Source: Pseudomonas sp. PIC25
GTDB taxonomy: Bacteria > Pseudomonadota > Gammaproteobacteria > Pseudomonadales > Pseudomonadaceae
DNA length: 64,000 nt
NCBI RefSeq assembly: GCF_002286785.1
Contig: NZ_MUJY01000067.1
Coordinates: 1 to 64,000 of the forward strand
Direction of reading: 5' to 3'
The notes below the pieces were generated by a model. It saw nothing but the letters and a program-made list of their open reading frames with translations. It did not search any database and had not been told where the DNA came from. Each line of letters opens with the position of its first letter. Position 1 is the first letter of the stretch. This document shows positions 55,216 through 64,000 of the stretch, piece by piece. The translations under genes were made by a program, and so were the position numbers.

Positions 55216-57309
55216 TCACGGCTTGGCCGCGGCCTGGATGGCGGTCAGGGCGATGGTGTAGACGATGTCGTCCACCAGGGCGCCGCGCGATAGGTCGTTC
55301 ACCGGCTTGCGCAGGCCCTGCAGCATCGGGCCGACGCTGATGCAGTCGGCACTGCGCTGTACCGCCTTGTAGGTGGTGTTGCCAGTATTCAGGTCGGGGA
55401 ACACGAACACCGTGGCGCGGCCGGCCACCGGGCTGTTCGGAGCCTTCTGCCGGCCGACGCTTTCGATGGCCGCCGCGTCGTACTGCAGCGGGCCGTCGAT
55501 CAGCAGATCGGGGCGGCTGGCGCGGGCCAGGCGGGTGGCCTCGCGGACTTTCTCGACCTCCTCGCCGCTACCCGAATCGCCGGTGGAATAGCTGATCATC
55601 GCCACCCGCGGCGGAATGCCGAAGGCGGTGGCCGAGTCGGCGCTCTGGATGGCGATCTCGGCCAGCTCGGCGGCGCTCGGGTCGGGGTTCACCGCGCAGT
55701 CGCCATAGACCAGCACCTGGTCCGGCAGGAGCATGAAGAACACCGAGGACACCAGCTTGTAGCCGGGGGCGGTCTTGATCAGCTGCAAGGCCGGGCGGAT
55801 GGTGTTGGCGGTGGTGTGGATGGCGCCGGACACCAGGCCGTCCACTTCATCCAGGGCCAACATCATGGTGCCGAGCACCACGCTGTCCTCGAGCTGGGCG
55901 GCGGCCATGGGCGCGTTCAGTCCCTTGCCCTTGCGCAGCTCGACCATGGGCTCGACGTAGCGCTCGCGGATCAGGTCCGGGTCGAGGATTTCCAGGTCCG
56001 GCGGTAGCACGATGCCTTGCGCTTGGGCGACGCCGTGTACGGCTTCCGGCTTGGCCAGCAGCACGCAGCGGGCGATGCCGCGCGCCTGACAGATCGCGGC
56101 GGCTTGTACGGTGCGCGGTTCGCTGCCTTCCGGCAGGACGATGCGCTTGTTGGCGGCCTGGGCGCGCTTGACCAGTTGATAGCGAAACGCCGGCGGCGAC
56201 AGGCGCAGTTCGCGCGGGGTGCCGCAGCGCTGGCGCAGCCATTCGTGCTCGATGTGGCTGGCGACGTATTCGGTGACGTTCTCCGCCCGCTCGCGGTCGT
56301 CCACCGGGATTTCCTTGTTCAGCCGGTTGAGATTGGTGGCGGTGTCATAGGAGCCGGTGGACACGGTGAGCACCGGCAGACCGCTTTGCAGGGCACCCCG
56401 GCAGAGTTCCATGATGCGCGGGTCCGGCGGGAAATCGCTGCACAGCAGCAGGCCGGCCAGAGGCACGCCGTTCATCGCGGCGAGGCTGGTGGCGAGGATG
56501 ATGTCGTCGCGATCGCCAGGGGTCACCACCAGAACGCCGGGTTTGAGCAGTTGCACCGTGTTGGGCACTGCGCGGGCGCAGAGGACGATCTTCAGCACAC
56601 GGCGTTGCTCGTAGTCGCCGGCATTCAGCACCCGCGCGCCGAGCAGGTCGGCAACGTCGCGGGTACGCGGCGCGTTCAGCTCGTCGCGCCAGGGAATGCA
56701 GCCGATCAGGCGGAAGTCGTTGGCTTTCCTGAGCAACGGCGAGACCTCTTTCAGGCGGTTGGCGAAGGCGTCCACACCGTCGTCGCTGCGCACCTTGTTG
56801 AGAATCACGCCGAGCACCTTCGGGTCCTTCGGGCCGCCGAACAGTTGGGCCTGGATCTCGATACGGTCGGACAGTTCGTTGAGCGTCTCGCTCTCCGGCG
56901 CCGACACCAGGATCACGTCGGCGTCCAGGCTCTTGGCCAGGTGGAAGTTGACCCGTGCGGCATAGCTGGCGTGGCGGGTCGGCACCATGCCTTCGACCAC
57001 CACCACGTCGTTACCCTCGGCTGCCTGTTGGTAGAGGCTGATGATTTCCTCCAGCAACTCGTCCAGATGGCCGTCGCCGAGCATGTGCTCGACCTGGGAC
57101 AGCGGCAGCGGCTTGGGCGGGGTCAGGCCATGGGTGCGGGCGATCAGTTCGGTGGAGCGTTCCGGCCCTTCGTCGCCGGGGTGCGGCTGGGCAATCGGCT
57201 TGAAGAAACCGACCTTGAGGCCGGCGCGCTCCAGGGCGCGGACCAGGCCGAGGCTGATGGAGGTGAGACCGACGCCGAAGCCGGTGGGTGCGATGAAGAA
57301 GGTATGCAT
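55216..57309 (-). CDS. pta: Phosphate acetyltransferase
   Basis: A 697-residue enzyme exchanging acetyl-CoA and acetyl phosphate. The N-terminal domain resembles dethiobiotin-synthetase/CobQ-type P-loop proteins (MHTFFIAPTGFGVGLTSISL; the loop lacks a standard GKT). A central DRTGG-like domain follows, and the C-terminal PTA domain (about 370-697) has ANKRIVLPEGSEPRTVQAAA, VYGDCAVNPDPSAAELAEIA and FPDLNTGNTTYKAVQR. The length is normal for Pseudomonas and enterobacterial Pta. It follows ackA by 81 bases on the same strand, the usual pair for acetate overflow, anaerobic survival and acetyl-phosphate signalling. Confidence 0.96.
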   Translation of the reverse strand: MHTFFIAPTGFGVGLTSISLGLVRALERAGLKVGFFKPIAQPHPGDEGPERSTELIARTHGLTPPKPLPLSQVEHMLGDGHLDELLEEIISLYQQAAEGNDVVVVEGMVPTRHASYAARVNFHLAKSLDADVILVSAPESETLNELSDRIEIQAQLFGGPKDPKVLGVILNKVRSDDGVDAFANRLKEVSPLLRKANDFRLIGCIPWRDELNAPRTRDVADLLGARVLNAGDYEQRRVLKIVLCARAVPNTVQLLKPGVLVVTPGDRDDIILATSLAAMNGVPLAGLLLCSDFPPDPRIMELCRGALQSGLPVLTVSTGSYDTATNLNRLNKEIPVDDRERAENVTEYVASHIEHEWLRQRCGTPRELRLSPPAFRYQLVKRAQAANKRIVLPEGSEPRTVQAAAICQARGIARCVLLAKPEAVHGVAQAQGIVLPPDLEILDPDLIRERYVEPMVELRKGKGLNAPMAAAQLEDSVVLGTMMLALDEVDGLVSGAIHTTANTIRPALQLIKTAPGYKLVSSVFFMLLPDQVLVYGDCAVNPDPSAAELAEIAIQSADSATAFGIPPRVAMISYSTGDSGSGEEVEKVREATRLARASRPDLLIDGPLQYDAAAIESVGRQKAPNSPVAGRATVFVFPDLNTGNTTYKAVQRSADCISVGPMLQGLRKPVNDLSRGALVDDIVYTIALTAIQAAAKP

Positions 57310-57390
57310 GTCGTGTCCTTGTGGGCGCGTTTTTGCACGCCCGTACTGTTTCTGCGAGGCAGGCGGGTAGCACGCCTCGCGGTTCTGCGA

Positions 57391-58580
<1,190 letters not shown>

Positions 58581-58581
<1 letters not shown>

Positions 58582-58880
58582 CAGGAATCCTTATCGTGCA
58601 GACCTTGCGCACACCAGCCGCAAGGGAACAAATGGCCCAATTGCGCGTGCCGCTGCGCCGGATCGATCACCCACGGGCGCGATTGCCAGGGCGGTTGATG
58701 ACGCAGATGCTGAGTATGGCCACAGGACAAGACTGCCACCCAATGACCGTCTTCATCCTGACGGAAGTCAACCAGCCGTGGTTCCGCCGTGTCCCGCCCG
58801 TCCGGGCTCGGTTCGCATTCCGTCGGGGGCGGGGTTACACTTGAGTGCTCATCTTTCTTTAGCAAAAGGTTCTGCCCCAT
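58581..58880 (-). CDS. DUF3565 small zinc-ribbon-like protein
   Basis: A protein of about 99 residues with the DUF3565 core [34 protein letters not shown] and CGWCAQG at the end. The Cys/His residues (CGH and CGWC) suggest one bound zinc. The core occupies the C-terminal 65 residues; the N-terminal 35 are low-complexity and may not be translated. The start is uncertain: the ATG at 58880 overlaps the opposite slyD ATG, and an in-frame TTG also exists. The stop overlaps the ackA start by one base. Function unknown. Confidence 0.75.
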
Positions 58881-59364
58881 GCCGATCGCCCGCAACAAGG
58901 CCGTTTCTATCGACTATACCCTGACCAACGATGCCGGTGAGGTGATCGATAGCTCCGCTGGCGGTGCGCCGCTGGTCTACCTGCATGGTGCAGGCAACAT
59001 CATCGTCGGTCTGGAAAAGGCCCTCGAAGGCAAGCAGGCCGGTGACGAGATCACCGTCGCCATCGAGCCGGAAGACGCCTACGGCGAATACAGCGCCGAG
59101 CTGGTCGCGACCCTGAGCCGCGCCATGTTCGAAGGTGTCGACGAGCTGGAAGTCGGCATGCAGTTCCACGCCTCCGGCCCGGACGGCAGCATGCAGATCG
59201 TCACCATCCGCGACCTGGAAGGCGACGACGTGATCGTCGACGGCAACCATCCGCTGGCCGGCCAGCGTCTAAACTTCCAGGTCAAGGTTGTCGATGTACG
59301 TGACGCCACCGCGGAAGAGATCGCTCATGGCCATATCCATGGGGAAGGTGGTCATCATCACTGA
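58879..59364 (+). CDS. slyD: FKBP-type peptidyl-prolyl isomerase SlyD
   Basis: A 161-residue cis-trans prolyl isomerase and chaperone of the SlyD type. The FKBP part is interrupted by the IF chaperone domain (about residues 70-125, from PEDAYGEYSAELV onward). SIDYTLTNDAGEVIDSS and GNIIVGLEKALEGKQAGD are typical. The tail has few His residues (ending HGHIHGEGGHHH) compared with E. coli SlyD, so nickel binding may be weaker. It diverges from DUF3565 with overlapping start codons. A good terminator follows. Confidence 0.93.
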   Translation: MPIARNKAVSIDYTLTNDAGEVIDSSAGGAPLVYLHGAGNIIVGLEKALEGKQAGDEITVAIEPEDAYGEYSAELVATLSRAMFEGVDELEVGMQFHASGPDGSMQIVTIRDLEGDDVIVDGNHPLAGQRLNFQVKVVDVRDATAEEIAHGHIHGEGGHHH

Positions 59365-59395
59365 TGAATTTGGCTGCTAAGCTGAATTGACCGAG

Positions 59396-59419
59396 AAGGC
59401 GCCCACGGGCGCCTTTTTT
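59396..59419 (+). terminator. Intrinsic terminator after slyD
   Basis: AAGGCGCC (59396-59403) pairs with GGCGCCTT (59408-59415) around CACG, followed by TTTT. It lies 32 bases after the slyD stop. Confidence 0.93.
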
Positions 59420-59482
59420 GTCCGCCCGATTCGGCGAAAGCCGGGTGGTGGCCGGTCGGCGCATTGGAATAGGGAGTCTCTC

Positions 59483-59965
59483 ATGAGTGCATTTCACGAT
59501 CTCACGCTGCGTGCGCTGGATGGCAAGGAACTGCCGCTCGCGCCTTTCAAGGGCAAGTTGCTGCTGGTGGTCAATGTGGCTTCCAAATGTGGCCTGACGC
59601 CGCAATACGCGGGGCTGGAAAAGCTCTACCAGACCTACCGCGACCGAGGTTTCGTGGTGCTCGGGCTGCCCTGCAACCAGTTCGCCGGCCAGGAACCGGG
59701 CAGCGAGGATGAGATTCGCGAATTCTGCAGCCTCAACTACGGCGTGAGCTTCCCGCTCGGCAGCAAGCTGGATGTGAACGGACCGGGGCGGCACCCGCTG
59801 TATCGCCTGCTGGCTGGCGAAGGCGCCGAATTTCCCGGCGACATCACCTGGAATTTCGAGAAATTCCTCGTCGGTCCGGATGGGCGGGTGCTGGCGCGCT
59901 TCTCTCCTCGCACTGCCCCGGACGATCCCGCCTTGATCCAGGCCATCGAAAAGGCCCTGGGTTAG
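59483..59965 (+). CDS. Glutathione peroxidase family protein
   Basis: A 160-residue peroxidase of the glutathione peroxidase (BtuE/GpxA-like) family, reducing peroxides with thiol donors. The catalytic Cys is C36 in NVASKCGLTPQY; Gln70 in NQFAGQEPG and Trp/Asn in ITWNFEKFL complete the known tetrad. It lacks the long insertions of animal enzymes, so thioredoxin is a likely donor. I used the ATG at 59483 with AGGGAG upstream rather than earlier in-frame codons that overlap the slyD terminator. Confidence 0.92.
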   Translation: MSAFHDLTLRALDGKELPLAPFKGKLLLVVNVASKCGLTPQYAGLEKLYQTYRDRGFVVLGLPCNQFAGQEPGSEDEIREFCSLNYGVSFPLGSKLDVNGPGRHPLYRLLAGEGAEFPGDITWNFEKFLVGPDGRVLARFSPRTAPDDPALIQAIEKALG

Positions 59966-59979
59966 CAGGGCACTGTTTG

Positions 59980-60043
59980 TGTAGGAGCGAGCTTGCTCGC
60001 GAAAGGCACTGCCAGAGCTTCGCCAGCAGAGCTGGCTCCTACA
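59980..60043. repeat. REP-type inverted pair
   Basis: GTAGGAGCGAGCTTGCTCGC and the inverted CGCCAGCAGAGCTGGCTCCTAC flank a short spacer; a REP pair after the peroxidase gene. Confidence 0.8.
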
Positions 60044-60124
60044 TTTGCAACGATGCCTGCTTGGGATTCGTGACGTTCCGCTCTTCTGACCCTTGATCAC
60101 TCCCATCAATGATGCTGGGCGCGG

Positions 60125-60140
60125 CGAGACGACCGGTCAT
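60125..60140 (+). promoter_or_regulatory. Operator-like 16-mer upstream of tetR
   Basis: CGAGACGACCGGTCAT contains the palindrome GACCGGTC and is identical to 60765-60780 upstream of the alkene reductase gene. It ends 11 bases before the tetR ATG, so repressor bound here would block its own gene. Confidence 0.75.
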
Positions 60141-60151
60141 ATGCTGCGCCC

Positions 60152-60745
60152 ATGAACAGCAGCATTCGAAACGACAAGCGTGACCTGATCCTCGCCAAGG
60201 GCGCCGAGGTGATGACCCGTCGCGGCTATCACGGCACCGGCGTGCAGGAAATCGTCCAGGCCGCGAGCATTCCCAAGGGCTCCTTCTATCACTACTTCGC
60301 CAGCAAGGAAGACTTCGCCCTGCAGGCGTTGGAGTACCTCTACGGCCCGCGTCTGGAGCGCTATGCCCAGGCGCTGGCCGACCCGGCGTCGAGCCCGCGC
60401 GAGCGCATCCTGGCGTATTACCGCGACCTGCAGGCCCATTTCAGTCGGCAGGAGCGGCTCGAGTATTACTGCTTCATCGGCAGCCTGAGTTTCGAAATGG
60501 CCGAGTTGTCCCCGGCCATCGCCGCCGAGGTGGACAGGATTCTCCAACGCTCGGTGGACATCCTCCGCGGTTGCCTGGAAGAGGCCCAGGCGGCTGGCGA
60601 GCTGCCCGCCGAGGAAGACTGCGCGAACCTCGCCATGTTCATCACCCAGGCCTGGCAGGGCGCGCTGACCCGGCTCAAGGTCGGTGCCGGCCTGCTTCCC
60701 GTGAACGCTTTCATCACCCGGCTGGAACGTCTGCTCCGGCCCTGA
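60152..60745 (+). CDS. TetR family repressor of the alkene reductase gene
   Basis: A 197-residue TetR-type regulator. The helix-turn-helix is TGVQEIVQAASIPKGSFYHYFASKEDF (in two pieces, about residues 30-56). The ligand domain includes YYCFIGSLSFEMAEL with a Cys near residue 109, and two more Cys (RGCLEEA, EDCANLAM). This resembles NemR-type repressors that sense electrophiles through Cys; the sensing role is inferred. It precedes an Old Yellow Enzyme gene, and the two share the identical CGAGACGACCGGTCAT element upstream, so joint repression is likely. Confidence 0.9.
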   Translation: MNSSIRNDKRDLILAKGAEVMTRRGYHGTGVQEIVQAASIPKGSFYHYFASKEDFALQALEYLYGPRLERYAQALADPASSPRERILAYYRDLQAHFSRQERLEYYCFIGSLSFEMAELSPAIAAEVDRILQRSVDILRGCLEEAQAAGELPAEEDCANLAMFITQAWQGALTRLKVGAGLLPVNAFITRLERLLRP

Positions 60746-60764
60746 TCTTTCATTTGCCCAACGA

Positions 60765-60780
60765 CGAGACGACCGGTCAT
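60765..60780 (+). promoter_or_regulatory. Operator-like 16-mer upstream of the alkene reductase gene
   Basis: Second identical copy of CGAGACGACCGGTCAT, 22 bases before the ATG at 60803 and 19 bases after the tetR stop. It implies that the reductase gene has its own repressor-controlled promoter as well as read-through from tetR. Confidence 0.75.
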
Positions 60781-60802
60781 CTGGCCGGCCCAAGGAGACA
60801 GC

Positions 60803-61906
60803 ATGACCGCTCAAGCCCTGTTCCAACCCTTCCACCTTGGAGCCCTGGAGCTGCCGACCCGCGTGGTCATGGCGCCCATGACCCGCTCCTTCTCGCCGGG
60901 CGGCGTGCCCAATGCGCAGGTGGCCGAGTACTACCGCCGCCGCGCTGCCGCAGGGGTTGGCCTGATCGTCACCGAAGGCACCACGGTCGGCCATGCCGCT
61001 GCCAACGGCTATCCCAACGTGCCGCGTTTCTACGGCGAGGATGCCCTGGCCGGCTGGAAGCAGGTGGTCGATGCCGTCCACGCCGAAGGCGGCAAGATCG
61101 TGCCGCAGCTCTGGCACGTGGGTAATGTGCGCCGTCTCGGCACCGAGCCGGATGCCAGCGTGCCGGGCTATGGCCCGATGGAGAAACTCAAGGACGGCCA
61201 GGTGGTGGTGCACGGCATGACCAAGGCCGATATCCAGGACGTCATCGCCGCCTTCGCCCAGGCCGCGCGGGACGCCAAGGCCATCGGCATGGACGGCGTG
61301 GAAATCCACGGCGCCCACGGCTACCTGATCGACCAGTTCTTCTGGGAAGGCAGCAACCAACGCACCGACGAGTACGGCGGCAGCCTGGCCAATCGCTCGC
61401 GCTTCGCCATCGAGCTGATCCAGGCGGTGCGTGCCGCGGTCGGCCCCGACTATCCGATCATCTTCCGTTTCTCCCAGTGGAAGCAGCAGGACTACACCGC
61501 GCGCCTGGTGCAGACCCCCGAAGCCCTGGGCGAATTCCTCAAGCCACTGTGCGATGCCGGCGTGGATATCTTCCACTGTTCGACCCGCCGCTTCTGGGAA
61601 CCGGAGTTCGAAGGCTCCGACCTCAACTTGGCTGGCTGGACCCGCCAGCTCACCGGAAAGCCGACCATCACCGTGGGCAGCGTTGGCCTTGACGGCGAAT
61701 TCCTGCAATTCATGGTCAACACCGACAAGGTGGCCCAGCCGGCGAATATCGAAGGATTGCTGGAGCGCCTTAACAAGCAGGAGTTCGACCTGGTGGCCGT
61801 GGGCCGCGCCCTGTTGGTCGATCCGGACTGGGCGCTGAAGGTCCGCGACGGTCGTCTGCAGGACATCCTGCCGTTCAGTCGCGAGGCGCTGAAGACGCTG
61901 GTGTGA
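60803..61906 (+). CDS. Old Yellow Enzyme family alkene reductase (NemA-like)
   Basis: A 367-residue FMN-dependent ene-reductase. The barrel opens with RVVMAPMTRSFSPGGVPN. The substrate-binding pair is in DGVEIHGAHGYLIDQFFW, and NQRTDEYGGSLANRSRF is a family block. VAVGRALLVDPDWALKV lies at the FMN phosphate end. Such enzymes reduce activated alkenes, quinones or nitro compounds and help detoxify electrophiles. It is controlled, in all likelihood, by the adjacent TetR repressor. Exact substrate unknown. Confidence 0.92.
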   Translation: MTAQALFQPFHLGALELPTRVVMAPMTRSFSPGGVPNAQVAEYYRRRAAAGVGLIVTEGTTVGHAAANGYPNVPRFYGEDALAGWKQVVDAVHAEGGKIVPQLWHVGNVRRLGTEPDASVPGYGPMEKLKDGQVVVHGMTKADIQDVIAAFAQAARDAKAIGMDGVEIHGAHGYLIDQFFWEGSNQRTDEYGGSLANRSRFAIELIQAVRAAVGPDYPIIFRFSQWKQQDYTARLVQTPEALGEFLKPLCDAGVDIFHCSTRRFWEPEFEGSDLNLAGWTRQLTGKPTITVGSVGLDGEFLQFMVNTDKVAQPANIEGLLERLNKQEFDLVAVGRALLVDPDWALKVRDGRLQDILPFSREALKTLV

Positions 61907-61914
61907 GGTAAGTG

Positions 61915-61978
61915 CGTAGGGGCGAATTTATTCGCCCCGGTTCTCTGACGGTTCGCCAGCAGAGCTGGCGCCTACGCA
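61915..61978. repeat. REP-type inverted pair
   Basis: CGTAGGGGCGAATTTATTCG and inverted GTTCGCCAGCAGAGCTGGCG...CCTACG lie between the convergent reductase and glycosyltransferase genes. Confidence 0.75.
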
Positions 61979-62004
61979 ACGCGTGGATTCACTTCACAGC
62001 TCGC

Positions 62005-63195
62005 CTACCGGATCCTCTGATCCGCCCCGCCCGTCACCGGCATCTCCGCCGGTGCGGCGCGGGCACTGTGCAGGTGTTGTTCGAACTGCCGGACAATGGC
62101 CGCCCAACCTTGGCGGTTGGCGTGCTGGCGGGCGTTCAGGCGGACCCGGCGCAGGGTTTCGTCATCTTCCAGCAGCCAACGCGCGGCATCGATGAAGCCC
62201 TCCTCGTCGCCAGGCACCGCCAGCGCGCCGTTATGCCCGTGGCGGATGTGCTGGGCCGCCGCGGCCTGGTCGTAGGCCACCACGCCAAGGCCGGAGGCGA
62301 GGGCCTCCAGCACCACATTGCCGAAGGTTTCGGACAGGCTCGGGAAGAGGAACAGATCGCCCGAGGCATAGTGCTCGGCCAGGGGTTCGCCCCGCTGCAA
62401 CCCGCAGAACAGGGCGTCCGGCATGGCCTGCTGCAACGCCGCGCGCTGCGGCCCGTCGCCGACCAGGATCAGCTTCAGCCGGCGCTGTGGATAACGTTGC
62501 CGCAAGGCGCGGAAGCAGCGGTCGAGCAGGCCGAGGTTCTTCTCCGCCGCCAACCGGCCGACATGGATCACCGCGATGTCGTCTTCTCCCAGCCCCCACT
62601 GTTCGCGTAGCGCGGCGCTGCGCCGGGAGGGATGGAACAACTGGCCATCGACGCCCCGGGCGAGCAGGGCGATGCGTTCGAAGCCGCGACGTTCCAGCTC
62701 GATGCACTGGCTGGCGCTGGGGACCAGGGTCAGGCGGGTGCGGTTGTGAAACCAGCGCAGGTAATTGGTCACCAACCGGGTCAGCAGGCCCAAGCCATAG
62801 TGGCTGCTGTATTGCTGGAAATTGGTGTGAAAGCCACTGACCACCGGGATATCCAGCCGCCGCGCCGCGCGCAGCGCGGACAACCCGAGCGGGCCTTCGG
62901 TGGCGATGTAGAGCACGTCCGGTCGACGGCGCTTCCAGCGGCGCAACAGCTTGTGCAGGGAAGACTGCCCCCATTGCAGGCCGGGATAACCCACCAGTGG
63001 CCAACCTCGGGTCAGCAACAGTTCATCGTCGCTGTGGCGGCCCTGATCGGTGCTCTGCCGGGGGCGCACCAATTGCAGGGTGTGGCCTTGCTCGCGCAGG
63101 CCGGCGCAGAGGCGTCCCAGGGTATTGGCGACGCCGTTGATTTCCGGAGGGAAGGTTTCGCTGACGAGAGCGATGTGCAGGGGAGTCGGGCTCAT
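62005..63195 (-). CDS. GT4-type glycosyltransferase
   Basis: A 396-residue glycosyltransferase of the GT-B fold, family 4. The N-terminal acceptor domain starts HIALVSETFPPEINGVANTL, a pattern seen in mannosyltransferases of the MgtA type. The donor half has VIHVGRLAAEKNLGLLDRCF and the E-x7-E motif in PSLSETFGNVVLEALASG. It may transfer mannose or glucose to a lipid; the acceptor is not known. I used the ATG at 63195 that gives the conserved start; two earlier in-frame ATGs exist and none has a strong ribosome site. It lies 45 bases after the CysZ-like gene on the same strand. Confidence 0.88.
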   Translation of the reverse strand: MSPTPLHIALVSETFPPEINGVANTLGRLCAGLREQGHTLQLVRPRQSTDQGRHSDDELLLTRGWPLVGYPGLQWGQSSLHKLLRRWKRRRPDVLYIATEGPLGLSALRAARRLDIPVVSGFHTNFQQYSSHYGLGLLTRLVTNYLRWFHNRTRLTLVPSASQCIELERRGFERIALLARGVDGQLFHPSRRSAALREQWGLGEDDIAVIHVGRLAAEKNLGLLDRCFRALRQRYPQRRLKLILVGDGPQRAALQQAMPDALFCGLQRGEPLAEHYASGDLFLFPSLSETFGNVVLEALASGLGVVAYDQAAAAQHIRHGHNGALAVPGDEEGFIDAARWLLEDDETLRRVRLNARQHANRQGWAAIVRQFEQHLHSARAAPAEMPVTGGADQRIR

Positions 63196-63240
63196 GACGC
63201 CAGTCTCGACCGGCGTCATGTAGGCCATGTGAAGGTTGTA

Positions 63241-63990
63241 TTACCGAATCGTGACAGCCTTGTCCCCATCCTCGCGCACCCAGAACAAGGTCGCCCCGGC
63301 CACCGCCGCCGGCATCATCAGGATGTTGACGAAGGGGATCAGCAGCGCCAGGTACACGGCCCCGCCGAAGCCCAGGCTCTGCCAGCGTTTCTCGCGCAGC
63401 CAGGCGAGCATCTCGTTCCAGCCCAGCTTGTGGTTGTCGGCCGGGTAGTCGATGTACTGCACGGCCATCATCCAGACGCCGAACAGAATCCAGAGCGGCG
63501 CGGCAATCAGGTTGACGCCGGGGATGAAGGAAAGAATCAGCAGGCCGATGGCGCGCGGCAGGAAATAGCCCAGCTTGCGCATCTCCCGACCGATGGTGCG
63601 CGGCACCATGGCTATCAGCTCGGCCCAGCGGAACGGCGGGAAGTCGTCGCGGCCGCGGGCCACCACTTCCACTTTCTCGGCGAGAAAGCCGTTGAACGGC
63701 GCAGCGATGAAGGTCGCCAGCAGGTTGAAGGTGAAGAACATAATCACCAGCACCAGCAGGACGAACAACGGCCAGAGGATGTACTGCAGAAAGCTCAGCC
63801 ATTCCGGCAGGCTCGGCAGCAGGCTATCCACCCAGCCGCTGAACTGCTGTACCGCTAGCACGATCAGGCCGGTGAACAGAATCAGATTGATGGTCAGCGG
63901 CAGCAGCACGAACAGCCGCAGGCCGGGACGCAGCACGAGTTTGAGGCCCTCGCTCAGGTATTGCGGGCCGGTCAGCGCGGAAGGGGGCAT
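63241..63990 (-). CDS. cysZ: CysZ-like sulfate transporter/EI24 family membrane protein
   Basis: A 249-residue inner-membrane protein of the CysZ/EI24 family. CysZ imports sulfate for cysteine synthesis. The sequence has four main hydrophobic stretches and the family pattern [29 protein letters not shown], and [20 protein letters not shown]. The size is close to E. coli CysZ (253 residues). No cys genes adjoin within the window, and the glycosyltransferase downstream has no obvious link, so the assignment rests on the sequence. Its start is 10 bases from the window's right end, so an upstream partner may lie beyond. Confidence 0.88.
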   Translation of the reverse strand: MPPSALTGPQYLSEGLKLVLRPGLRLFVLLPLTINLILFTGLIVLAVQQFSGWVDSLLPSLPEWLSFLQYILWPLFVLLVLVIMFFTFNLLATFIAAPFNGFLAEKVEVVARGRDDFPPFRWAELIAMVPRTIGREMRKLGYFLPRAIGLLILSFIPGVNLIAAPLWILFGVWMMAVQYIDYPADNHKLGWNEMLAWLREKRWQSLGFGGAVYLALLIPFVNILMMPAAVAGATLFWVREDGDKAVTIR

Positions 63991-64000
63991 GGACGTCTCT

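Noticed and set aside
60137-61708. 523-codon minus-strand open frame
   Set aside because: Antisense across tetR and the alkene reductase gene.

Overview
This is a GC-rich bacterial chromosome segment that I read as Pseudomonas, most likely near the P. aeruginosa / P. resinovorans / P. alcaligenes side of the genus. The grounds are the 5S rRNA tail, a complete mksFEB condensin locus beside an rRNA operon, a proline-rich protein gene followed by rimI, the LuxR / DUF1329 / DUF1302 / acyl-CoA ligase / thiolase block (the order I remember as PA3921-PA3925 in PAO1), and many copies of the Pseudomonas GTAGGAGC-type REP element. No integrase, transposase, tRNA or CRISPR array was found; the window is ordinary chromosome with accessory patches.

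Layout. 1-120: end of a 5S rRNA and its terminator. 247-3821: split letA-like genes and a letB/pqiB-like gene with six MCE domains (envelope lipid transport). 3924-8787 (minus): mksB-mksE-mksF SMC condensin. 9071-13031: a soluble unknown behind a sigma-54-like promoter, then three exported proteins sharing a post-signal L-(D)-x-x-E-L-x-x-(V/I)-(T/S)-G motif. 13189-15970: E. coli-type leuA, a proline-rich protein and rimI, each joined by 4-base start/stop overlaps. 15973-17744 (minus): membrane protein, YbaK-like deacylase, and an isochorismatase-like protein with Ser at the usual Cys. 17758-17899: a 142-bp MITE-like inverted repeat. 17993-22043: NYN protein, then an ECF42-type sigma factor locus (two YCII/DGPF proteins, DUF899, SnoaL-like, and a 49-residue small protein overlapping the DUF899 gene). 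22119-25090: Lrp regulator, YedA-like exporter, RhlE-like helicase.

25290-30353 (minus): a tandem family of exported CSLREA beta-helix proteins, three intact and a fourth truncated and frameshifted. 30414-39945: thiolase and, divergently, acyl-CoA ligase, DUF1302 barrel, DUF1329 LolA-like protein and a MalT-type LuxR regulator, consistent with capture and activation of a hydrophobic acid. 40019-44997: an exported unknown, an alpha/beta hydrolase, two paralogous PF10118 proteins with a ferritin-like di-iron ligand pattern, and an AraC regulator; the two paralogues carry the same 39-bp element at the same distance upstream. 45023-45475: tandem repeat region. 45489-46294: small HTH protein and HNH protein, divergent over an AT-rich palindromic promoter.

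46396-53907: MBL hydrolase, OmpA-like lipoprotein, a 1243-residue hybrid histidine kinase (CHASE, two nearly identical PAS, three REC) and an overlapping REC-PAS-GGDEF-EAL protein. 54102-58880 (minus): PlsC-type acyltransferase and DUF3565-ackA-pta. 58879-61906: slyD, glutathione peroxidase, and a TetR regulator with an Old Yellow Enzyme gene, both preceded by an identical 16-bp operator-like sequence. 62005-63990 (minus): GT4 glycosyltransferase and CysZ-like protein.

The least-explained parts are the PF10118/AraC module, the CSLREA array, the triple exported-protein cluster and the expanded ECF42 locus. Family assignments come from recognising motifs by eye; no database search was run.
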